DNA from: Mucor racemosus | Lineage: Eukaryota; Mucoromycota; Mucoromycetes; Mucorales; Mucoraceae | Reading direction: 5' to 3' | DNA: 64,000 nt | Assembly (NCBI GenBank): GCA_027405735.1 | Contig: JAPEHQ010000014.1 | Location: 1,612,001 to 1,676,000, forward strand | Shown here: piece by piece, positions 38,067 to 48,400 of the stretch | Layout of the letters: each line of letters starts with the position of its first letter | Position numbering within the stretch: position 1 is the first letter of the stretch | Notes under the pieces: generated by a model | What the model saw: the letters and a program-made list of their open reading frames with translations, nothing else | The model's database searches: none | What the model was told of the DNA's origin: nothing | Program-made: the position numbers and the translations under genes

Positions 38067-38879
38067 GTTTTCATTATGTTAAATAATGTAAAGCCTTGAA
38101 AATCCTTTTCTACGTGTGTTGTTTCTCTCTTTTGTTTTCATATTCCAAGGATATATTCACCGTTTGACAAGGCATATCAGACTATCAAGCCTGTCTTCTT
38201 TTTTTTTATCTGCATACGCATGCTAACGCAATAGAAGACGGATACTTTTAATATTAGGTAGCAGTCGTTATATTAGAGACTAATATTTTTATTTAACCGC
38301 ATTTTAAGGCCAAATATCATTATTTACTATTGTATTGTTGGACGTATTTTTTGATTACCAGATCAAATCGAAGGCAATGATATTTATATTTAATCAATCA
38401 AAACGTAAAACTAATTACAAACCCACGAAATGTTCCAGGAAAATGATAAAATTTCAAATGATACAGAAACACAAAAAAGAATAATCTAATGATGTCTTGC
38501 TGCCTAATCACTATGATTTTTATCGTAGCTATACCTGAAAACAAATCTTTTTACAGTTGACAATCGTAAACTGAAATAGTAAGTTTAAACCAGGTTAATT
38601 TGTTTAAATTTTATGAATGATGAAATAAAATTTATAATCTTAAATTTGGCTTGCATATAAATGTAAGCAGTAAGTGCTATTTAAGTTTATGCTCGAGCAA
38701 AAACCATTGTTGCTGTAAACATTATAGCTATAAACATATTTACAAATAATGATAATCGTAAATATATTGGCTCTTGTACATTAACAACGTATTCAATTGT
38801 ATTATTATCTATATAATCTATATCAATAAAAGTAAACGTAATTTAAAAACCCATTCCAGTAAAAAAATGGAATGAAATT

Positions 38880-39215
38880 TTGAGAACAGCACAATACCCA
38901 TGCACAAACCAATTTATGCCCATACGATCAGCTCATTATGCTCATGGTCACATTTTATTATTATGCACTAATAGGGATAATGATATGCTTAGGACAATTC
39001 TACTATTATGCACACATGGGGTTAATGTCATGTGCGCATGGACAGAATTTATAATTCTGCACATACAGGCTTTTCGTTATGTTCGTGTGCAGTTTTTTTG
39101 TTGTGCCCATGTGCATCTTGTTATCTTTTTAGCCATATTCAGTGGGCATGCACAACAGCTCAGGTTATAGTGTGCAGTCCCACCTGGGCACAACGAAATC
39201 ATCTTGTGCAGCACA
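38880..39215. repeat. Clustered GCCCATG/GCACATG motifs at the R1 end
   Basis: About a dozen variants of a 7-9 bp motif (ATGCACAC, CCCATGCAC, TGCGCATGG, GCCCATGTGC, GGGCATGCAC, GGGCACAAC) recur every 25-40 bp. The same style continues in the first 110 bp of the window (GTGCATAAT, GAGCATGAAG, GCATGGGTAC, GAGCATTGTGCC), which is the R1 copy 1 counterpart. Such arrays are typical of subterminal transposase-binding regions. A 96-codon ORF across it is a by-product. Confidence 0.5.
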
Positions 39216-39931
39216 GGTCGGCCGTAGTGCTGTAATGCTTTTATATTTAAATCCTTTAAATTTGTGATTTTATGGACTGCTTTTGAATCCGGTTGTATCA
39301 CCTTATACTTTTCAAGTTAAATCCGCTATCGGGCTTGTAGTAAACTACATATACCAAGTTTGTTTAGTAATCAAATTGATCTTAGTCAACATCTAAGATC
39401 TAATAACTTTAAATCACACAAAACTTTAAAATGTCAAATTGTACTACTGGTACTTCCAAACTAGGAACTAAACCATGAAGATCTTGCGTCAAGATCTTAT
39501 TACTACTGTATTATTAATAGAATTAGAAAATAATATAATATATATCACAAAGGCTATGGTAATCCATAAACCTTTGCTTTACTTTATATCTTAAATAAAT
39601 ATCAAAGAGTTATAATTGTATTCGCAACGCTTTTTTTGTTTAATTACTATTTTTTGTAGCAAGGCTAATAATGTTGTAGGTTGTATTTATGCTTTACTTA
39701 AAATAAGCCTTCGAATAATCAATAGTAATACGGTCAAACCTTAATTTTTGTATGAAATTTCGATACGTGCATCTTATAACTGCTTGGAATATTTAAACAA
39801 CCGCGTCCGGGCTGTCCGGTAATTTTTTCTAGAAATTTAAAGCTTCGAAATATCATTAGATATCCGCTTCCGGATATTGTTCGGCTTTTTTTGGAAGAGT
39901 GACCATTGGCAAAAATATGAATTATATACTA
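39216..39931. other. Non-coding spacer, nothing recognised
   Basis: AT-rich. Contains a modestly GC-richer patch (39795-39905, CCGCGTCCGGGCTGTCCGG and CCGCTTCCGGATATTG). No ORF, known repeat or RNA gene was seen. Confidence 0.45.
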
Positions 39932-41092
39932 TGTTGTACCAAGTACCATATGTTATTACCTTCTACATTATCAATATATCTTACAATCTATTGACTACGA
40001 CATGTATTGAAGTACGAACTCTTGATATTGGATATATAAAACTCCTAGCGTACTAAGTTTAATCCAGTAATTACCAAGATTGATATATCAGAAGTTTACC
40101 CAGATGTAGAAATCCAGGAACAACTATTGAAATCCAACATGGCATAACTGTAGGTTTTTGCCTATTATTTATGTTAAATCTTATTTCAATCCCATATTGA
40201 ATTTGACATCCAAATGTAATTGAAATGGTATAAATACTTTTAGAATCCAGGACCTGATGGCTCCTGGCTTCCTTTTTTAACTTAATAATAAAGACCCTAT
40301 GTTCTCCGTGATATAATCGCTTGTAGTCTTTATTTTATTTGTATTGGAAATAATCGTTATCTACATATAACTCTCAATGACATTTAGTAACTCATACTAA
40401 ATGTCATACATAACCACTAGCATTAACAGCGACTATCAGGAACCTTCAGGAACACTTGGCAACAATGAAGCATAAGCAATCCTACATCTTATCCAAATGA
40501 TACAATCACAGATTCCCAATTCCACAAATTTCATTGTATATGATTTGTTCCCAAATTATATCAAGTACCTCAATACCCGGCAATTCATTAATAATATTAA
40601 TAATCATATAACTATCTAGAAAATATATAAATACAAGCATCAATGAATTAATAAAATGTATCTTTTAGCAGAGTATTTTTATATTAGTATCTTTTGATAT
40701 AACAAAGATCGCTTGGACCTCAATTATGACACTATATTATTTCATCTTAATGGTTAATAATAAATCAAGTAGCTATCAAATCAACATCCAAGCAAATTTA
40801 GTGCAGTGTTGAAGAAACAAGACAACTCACAAGCTCTGCAGGAACGGTTAAATTATGATTGATCCATTTCAATCCATAGATTACTATCAAATAGAGCTAA
40901 TGGTTTAATAGTGTCTTAAATTACATCTCAGGATGGATCTCAATGTCAAATCAATATAAAAGGCCATACTTCTATATTTAAATAAACGATATCTTGCTTT
41001 TATTATACAGTTGAAGAACTGATTCATTACTCATTCTCTTTTAATTGTATTCGTTTTTAAGTATTATTCATCAAACCTGAAAATATACGACA
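39932..41092 (+). mobile_element. LTR, family A, copy A4 (hosts another LTR)
   Basis: A diverged family A LTR (start TGTTGTACCAAG, end ATATACGACA) interrupted by the 624-bp element at 40081-40704. It lacks its own target duplication. The sequence after it (41093-41600) is shared with the region after A2 at 4446-3600, so A2 and A4 descend from a single insertion copied with the surrounding DNA. Confidence 0.78.
40081..40704 (+). mobile_element. Solo LTR, family D, nested in A4
   Basis: A 624-bp element with ends TGATATATCAGAAG...TTTGATATAACA and a perfect 5-bp duplication AAGAT (40076-40080 and 40705-40709). A TATAAATACTTT box and AATAATAAAG signal are visible in plus orientation. Seen once in this window. 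Confidence 0.85.
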
Positions 41093-41801
41093 AGGCTAAA
41101 CCTTTTGCAATTCTGCGGATTAGCGCTAGAAGTACCTGCCATTGCAACGGGAGGTCATTTGGATTCATATTCGTTGAGAAGAACTGATGGGCTTGCTGAT
41201 ATTAGTAGGTATAAGTAGCTGGTAACCAACTTGTTACTGGAACTGGCTGAACGTACAATGATCCATGGATGCTGGTAGTATTAGTGTCGAGCCAGTTTTT
41301 TCCAGCCAAATTTACTAGTATGCATATTATACTGTATGCATTAATGAAAAAGGAAAAAATTTGCTAAAAATATGCAAAACTTAGAAGAAAAAAGGAGGAT
41401 CATATTCGATGAGAATTAAGGGTTATCGGAGATTCTCTTTCGAAATTCATATCCTAATACCAAAGTGCTTCCCCTTTGGCGGGTTTGAACTCACAAATAT
41501 GTGCGTCGCACTCAATTTGTAGAGCATGCGCTACCTGTTAAGCTTGTCACTCTCCTTTGGTCTACAATTTTAATCCCCATACATCATGTGAACATGTACG
41601 TATTTGTCAGTTATTTATTATTTTGGAAAATACAGCAAATTAAGGTTCATTTTTTCTTTTTGGAAATGATAATATGATAATAGAGCTTTCCAGAAATTGG
41701 TTGTAGAAATTATCTGGAAAAAATGCCAATTTTTGATGAAGATATAAACAAAACTCAATGTTATTAGTACATTAATAATGTTAATCTGTATAACATAAAA
41801 A

Positions 41802-42071
41802 TTGAATATGGATAAATGTAAAACAGTCTTTGCTAAAATGGGAATTAGTATAACATCATCTACAACGCATAGAAACTCAAGTGATATTCAACAGATGCAA
41901 TTGCATTTGGAAATTCAGTTTTTAGGAGTAGAAACACGTACAATTATAAATTATACTGGAAAACCAAAGTACGTATTATTCATCAAACTAGTCGACAGAC
42001 ATCAACTTTCCAATCCACCAGTGTTAAATGCAGATATCAATTGTATAATCTCTATCAATGCGAAAGAGTAA
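41802..42071 (+). CDS. Short ORF inside R1, unknown
   Basis: An 89-codon frame (start MNMDKCKTVFAKMGISI, later LEIQFLGVETRTIINYTGKP and NADINCIISINAKE). The sister copy at 3130-3405 (minus) has stops and a frameshift. I do not recognise it. It may be the remnant of an exon of a captured gene or of a transposon protein. Probably not expressed. Confidence 0.25.
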   Translation: MNMDKCKTVFAKMGISITSSTTHRNSSDIQQMQLHLEIQFLGVETRTIINYTGKPKYVLFIKLVDRHQLSNPPVLNADINCIISINAKE

Positions 42072-42127
42072 TATGATATACTGTATGAATCAATCAGTCT
42101 GAAAATTACAGTATAATCAATGGTAAT

Positions 42128-42656
42128 TGTTGTATTCCACCTACTAGTATCATACATTATCACCTTCTACAGTATCAATACATCTTACAATCTATTGACT
42201 ACGACATGTATTGAAGTGCAAGTCTTGATATCGGATATAAGAAACTCCTAGCGTACCAAGTTTAATCCAGTAATTACCAAGAACGCTTGGACCTCAATTA
42301 TGACACCACATTATTTCATCCCAGCAGTTAACCAATCAAGTAGTTATCAAATCAACATCCAAGCATATTTAGCGCAGCATTGAAACAACACAACTCACAA
42401 GCTCTGCAAGAACGGTTAAATTATGATTGATCCATTTCAATCCATAGATTACTATCAAACAGATCCAATAGTTCAATAGTGCCTTAAATTACATCTCAGG
42501 ATCTCAATGTCTAATCAATATAAAAGGCCATACTTTTACATCTAAATAAACGATATCTTGTTTTTATTATACAGTTGAAGAACTGATTAATTACTCATTC
42601 TTTTATAATTGTATTCTTTTTTAAGTAATATTTATCAATCCTGAAAATATACGACA
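42128..42656 (+). mobile_element. Solo LTR, family A, copy A5
   Basis: A 529-bp LTR with ends TGTTGTATTCC...ATACGACA and a perfect 5-bp duplication GTAAT (42123-42127 and 42657-42661). R1 copy 1 near 3085-3095 is empty. It has the same length as A1 and looks very similar to it, so both seem young. It includes the TATAAAAGGCC box. Confidence 0.92.
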
Positions 42657-43211
42657 GTAATAATAATAATAATCGTAGGATCGAGTTTTTAAAGTAATAA
42701 CAAAAAACTACGAACAGTATACTAGTAAATTGTAATTTAGTACACTATCGTTCAATATGACCGAATATTAATGAATCAGAGAAAATACAACTGGTAAAGA
42801 ACTGATACTCAATATACATCGAGGTCAAGATTGATAAAAGATGCATTTATTGTGTAGTGGAAATCGCGACATTTTAATGGATTGAAATTACACGACCAAG
42901 GTGTTGTGTTTGCCTCAGGATTTTTAAAAGAGTTTAAAAACATACTTCATCAACCTCACTTATATTTTGAATACTCGCCAAATGTTATTAGTATCATCTT
43001 GTGTTTTTTTTAATAGCTGTATTTTTAAAAATCAAGTTTTGCATAGCTTGTAACAATGAACAATGACAATGGGATGTTTCTGATTTGAGATTGACATTTA
43101 TCATAATAAGGCGGGCTGATGATACATTTGATACTACTGTAGATGGAACAAGTTAATTTAATTTATGGAATTTAAATGAAAATATGGAGGAGCCATTGTA
43201 AGTAGTACTTA

Positions 43212-44856
43212 CAGTGACCCCCAAAACTGTCCCAATGTTTCCTAGTTTTGAGTTTAGTATGATTTTCAGGTACAACAAATATATTTAAAGTACGACATAT
43301 TTTATATATTTCGGAATATCAATTAATTTCCTTTTATATTAAACTAAAAAAATCTCGAATTTCATTGGTCCGCTATATTTATACCCTGTCTGGGACAGCA
43401 TATGCATTGGGACAGTTTTGAGAGCTTACGCGGGAAAAAATATAATCCTATTTAATAGTCCGTCCAAAGGCCGTTTCTTTCCAAATATACTTTCACACAA
43501 TTGGGCATGCTATCAAAAACTTTTTGGCACTCCTCCTGTTTAATGGTGTTGTACCAAACCTCAGTTACACGCTCCGAAAGATCAAGGATTCATTTGGGCG
43601 CTGTTTTGTACTCATTAAGCCTCCTCTTTAATAAGATCCACATATTTTCGATCGGATTCAAGTCAGGAGATAGCGGAGACCAATTTATTACTTCATAGTC
43701 TTGATCCAATAGATATTCCTTGACTAAATTTGACGTATGCTTTGGAGCATTGTCATGCTGGAAAATGATCTGATCACGACGAAGGCCTAATTTATCCAAA
43801 GTAAAATTGAAAGTCCGCTACAAATCGTTTTCAAAGATTTGTTTATACAAATGTCGATCCACAGTACCCTCAATTCTGCATATCTATCGAACTCCGGCAT
43901 ACGTAATGGCCCTCCAAAACATGACACTCCCACCGCCATCTATAACGGTCATCTTCACATAATTAGATTTCAAGCTCTCACCGTCTCAAATCCAAAGCCA
44001 GCTTCTTCCATTTAAGTTAAATCTATTAATGTTGGTCTCATCTGATCAAATCACCCTTTTCCGTTCGTCGGAAGTCCAATCCTTGCGAAGATGACACCAT
44101 TCTAAACGCCTTTTAATATTAGCCGGAGACAGCATAGGTTTTTTAGGCTTGATAATTGCTCCTATGCTCCCCCTACGGAGCGATTTCGGACAGTTTCCGG
44201 GCTTTTATTAACTCCGAAATTACTCTCAAGTAGTTTAAAATGTTACTTGAATTTTTGACTGCTTTTTTTGTTGCTTGGCGAACACAAAACCTTTCATCAG
44301 ATTCAAACAGCAATTTAAGTCGACCCCTTTTAGACACACCCAAACTTGTGCAACACCGTTTTTTAATTTTTTCCACAACAGGCTTACCTACATGCAATAT
44401 TTCCGCAACTTGGCGCACTGATTTACCGGTGTTTAAAAGACTAATGGCATCATTCTCCTTATTCTCCTGAAGTTTTTTCATATTAATTTTCAATAGGCCA
44501 AAGCACCAGAATCTGTATATGAAATATGCATCTTTTTTATTTTCTTTACCCAATTAGGTGTTTATTTACTGATTTCCAAGCGCTCAAGATACTAGTGCAA
44601 ATTATGGTTCTACAATCATCGATTATCTAAAAATCAAAAATGGCTCTCAAAACTGTCCCAATGCATATACTGTCCCAAATTGGGTATAAATTCAATTGAC
44701 CAATAAAATTCGAGATTTTTTTAATTTAATATAAAAGGAAATTAATTGATCTTCCGAAATATATAAAATATGTCGTACTTTAAATATATTTGTTGTACCT
44801 GAAAATCATACTAAACTTAAAACTAAGAAACATTGGGACAGTTTTGGGGGTCACTG
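43212..44856 (-). mobile_element. Tc1-like DNA transposon with long inverted repeats
   Basis: A 1645-bp element. Both ends start CAGTGACCCCCAAAACTGTC and stay inversely matching for about 210 bp with few differences (43212-43425 and about 44645-44856), each with a second CATTGGGACAGTTTTGAGAGC-type motif at the inner end. TA duplications flank it (43210-43211 and 44857-44858). Size and ends fit the Tc1/mariner superfamily, with the long bipartite repeats seen in some Tc1 lineages. Confidence 0.92.
43590..44553 (-). pseudogene. Tc1-like (DD34E) transposase, broken
   Basis: The N-terminal open part (44173-44553) holds a helix-turn-helix (SLLNTGKSVRQVAEILHVGK). The middle (about 43800-44170) is recognisable only across several stops and frameshifts (WTSDERKRVI, DETNINRF, SVMFWRAITYAG). 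The C-terminal open part (43590-43799) has IIFQHDNAPKHTSN and SPDLNPIENMW, the second Asp and the Glu of the DDE triad about 34 residues apart. Non-functional. The ends look better preserved than the gene, so it may have been mobilised in trans. Confidence 0.85.
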
Positions 44857-44913
44857 TATGTTGGCTCTGGTAAAGCATTGAATAAATTGGCTTCGGACAA
44901 AGAGGGTAAAATG

Positions 44914-45133
44914 TGAAATGTCAAAAGAGTCTATATAAATAATCTTGCCAGAATATTACACTTTTATTAACAATACATCCTTTGGATGTATTTATATACA
45001 TTAATTATAACTATTACTAGGGTTTTACTATCTGAGAATATGATGTAAGTCAATGATCCACATTGATTTATTGTAACACTAATTATAGACTGTGACCTTG
45101 GATGTGAGACATAGGATGAGTATTGACATAACA
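44914..45133 (-). repeat. 3' LTR of the chromovirus
   Basis: 220 bp, differing from the 5' LTR at one position by my reading. Preceded on the coding strand by the polypurine tract at 45134-45147. Confidence 0.9.
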
Positions 45134-45436
45134 CCACCCCACACCAACATAAGAATTATGTGATAAAGATAGTTGTAGTTGTTGTAATTTGTTGTAGTTA
45201 TAATTTGTGTATAGGCTGCTTGACATAACGTGAAAAAAAAGAAAAAAATAAAAAAATAAAACGGCAATATTGTTGATGTATAATAATGTACTTCTTGTTG
45301 ATTGATCTTGCTCTATACATTACTATAAACTTGCAAATTAGATATTCAGGGGCAACCATTAAAAACCTCACATTTCAAAAACCCAGTGGGATAAAAGGAA
45401 ATGCTAAAAGGAAAAGGTATAGCCTTCATCTAACAT

Positions 45437-48400
45437 TTAAATAACATCTTTTGCTAATAATCTTTCACGCATCTTCTTGGATTTATCCTCGCGTGTAGCA
45501 ATCTTTCTTGTATTAATTGATTTAGGAGCTTGCTTTCCTTTACCATTAGATTGCGTATTAGCATCTACTCTCGCCCAATAATGTTTGATAACATCAGGAG
45601 AATCAAATGACGCTGGTGGCTCCCAAGAGTCATGATCTTCTGTGAAATTCTTCCATCTTACCAAATACTCGTAATTGGGTGGAGTTCCTCTATGATTTAT
45701 AATAGCTTGTACTTCATACACATCTGAGTTATCTTCCTTTGCATCATTTGTGCTGATCAACTTGATCTGTTGTGTAGGTACATCTCTAGCTAAGAATGTA
45801 TCAGTTTTATCGGTAAGAATATAGCTTCCATTTTTAGTTATTCCATGTATATAAAATGGGCCTTCATAGTTAGGATCAGTTTTCCTATTCTTATTTTCTA
45901 TATTCTTGATCATTACAGTAGATCCAATTGGATAAGGTTTCTCCAAGATTCTATGTCTCTTTCTAAAGTAATTACTATCCTTATCCTGTGTCTTTAGTGT
46001 TTGGTCTCTAATTGCTGGAACAATAATTCTATCAATTAAATCGAGCTTCTTTTTAAATGCTTCCACATCGATTTCTCTTTCATGAAGTGTAGGTTTATCT
46101 CCTCGATAATCCTTAAATTCATTAGGTGCTCTATGAAACATTACCATGAATGGCATCATTCCATGTAGTCTAGATCTATGTACATTTAAACTTAATGCTG
46201 TTCCATTAAGGTACAAATCCCAATCTTTACTACGACCTTCCAACATCTTTATAATTATTGTTTTTGCAGACTTTACTGTAGCTTCACAGCAACTATTACC
46301 TTGAGGCGTAAATGGTAAACTTGCTCTATTCTCAACCTCAGCATGTTTAAGTATTTTTTCAAGTAATTTATTATGGAATTCTGCACCTCGATCATGACCA
46401 ACGATACGTGGGTAGCCGAACAATGAAAAGATAGATACCAATTCCTTTGCAACAGTAGTAGCTGATTTATCTGGAATTGCACGTAAGATAATAAATCTCG
46501 AGAATAGATCCAACACTACTAATATAAAATTATTTCCCCTTGGTGTAGTGCAATCAAATCCACCTAGATCAAATACAACATGATCCATTATCCCTTCAGG
46601 AGCTTCTTGCTTTGGTGGATGGTAGACATGCTTAGCTAAATTGAACTGTCTGCATTTATGGCAATTTGATATATATTTCGTAATATCTTCCCTTAAGCCC
46701 TTCCAATGCATATTCAAATCTTGGTGTATAACTTGCTCCATTGCATGAATACCGAAATGCCCAAGTAAATGTGTTTTTTCTAATATAGTTTGCTTTTCTT
46801 CATCACTTGCAGGCGTTTCATAAACATCTAAATGACTAACGCAGAATAATAACTCTTCGTTCTTATTCTTCAATTTGTTTACATACGCCGTCAATTTAGC
46901 GTTATTAAAAAGATCAGAGGTTTCCCTCGGAATGATTACTTTTGGTGATCCGGAGATAACGGAAGTATCGCATGAAATAAGGTTATCATGTGCTTCCTTA
47001 AGTTTATCTTTCCCCTTATTCACAACATGTAATTTCCTCTTTTTCTTTTCTTCTACTACATTGTCTACTACATGCTTTCTCTTTCCTTTAACTTTTGTAT
47101 CAATATCTTGTTTAACTAAATGCTTTTCATTAACATGTTTTTTAATTAAACGCTTATCACCACTCTCCACCAGCGTATTGTATGGCCAGAAAAGACGCGA
47201 CAAGGTATCAGCCAAGATATTGTTAATACCACTACAAAAGGTAATATCAAAATCCATTTCAAAAATTGTATCATAATAGTTCTCAACCATTCGATCCAAT
47301 TTAGGTTGCAAATGTAGAAATAAAATACCACGATTATCCACAAAGAGATGGAATCGTCTTCCATACAACCATTGATGGAACTTTTTAAATGCATAGACAA
47401 CTGCAGCTAATTCTCGTTTGGAACTTCCCCATCTTTGCTCTGATGGACTCAAACTGCGTGCAATAAAACCAAGATATTTTATTTTATTACCAATAACTTG
47501 ATACATTGCAGCGCCAATTGCATAGGCAGAACTATCTGTAACAACACAGATTGGATAATGTAAATTAGGCACACTCAACACTGCTGAGCTGACTAATAAT
47601 TCTTGCAATTGCTTCATTAATTTAGTATGTTCTGGTGTCCATACTTTAGTAATATCAGGTGCATTTCTCAATTTATCTAGTGGTGCTGTCAACATTGACA
47701 AGCGTGGCAAATTAGAACGAAAAAAGTTAATCAATCCTAAACGTGAACTCAATTCACGGCTACTTTTAACGGTAGGTTCCCAATCCAAAACATTTGAAAC
47801 CTTTCGAGGATCTAATGCTAAACCCTCACTAGATAAGCAGAAACCCAATATATAAATGCTCTTTTGCGCAATATGCAATTTTTCAGTATTTATACGTAAG
47901 TTTGCTTTAGTCAAGCGATCTATAACGATTTTAACTAGTTCTGTATGCTTTTTCAGGTCGTTTTCAGTATGTATAGTGACATCATCTATAAAGTGAGTGG
48001 TAGTATCACTGATATCAGCAAACAAATTAGAAAGTATTTTTTGTGCGTGCGATGAGACCATAGTCAATCCGTACGGGCAGTGAGAGAAGGACCACGTCAA
48101 TCCCTCCATATAAGTGAACGTCAAATACGATCTTGACGATCTGGATATTTTAAATGCATGGAAACATTGCGATAAGTCAATGACAGTATAGAGCGAATGC
48201 TTCGACATCTTACGATGCAAATCACTTATCAAAGGCAATGGAAAACGTTCAAGTTTTTCAGGATCCAACGCATTATTTATCAAACGACAATCTATTACCA
48301 CACGGTGCTCTTTTCCAGTGTATTCACCATCACTATTTTTCTTTCGTACAGTAAAAATTGGAGAATTATGAGGTGTATTAGGTTTTGCTCTTTTAATCAC

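Larger units (their letters stand above)
34850..39215 (+). repeat. R1 large duplicated unit, copy 2
   Basis: Plus-oriented counterpart of the reverse complement of 1-2880. It begins near 34850 (TTTTTAAAAGGGTTTAAAAGCATAC), carries the dynein fragment, then the 35270-36370 block also found at 50960-51640 and 1260-1760, and ends in a motif-rich stretch at 38880-39215. It is interrupted by a MITE (35541-36035) and solo LTRs (36556-37103, 37233-38066). Confidence 0.7.

Noticed and set aside
38880..39301. ORFs of 67-96 codons with repeated His/Cys
   Set aside because: They arise from the GCACATG-type motif array; the amino-acid pattern follows the DNA repeat.
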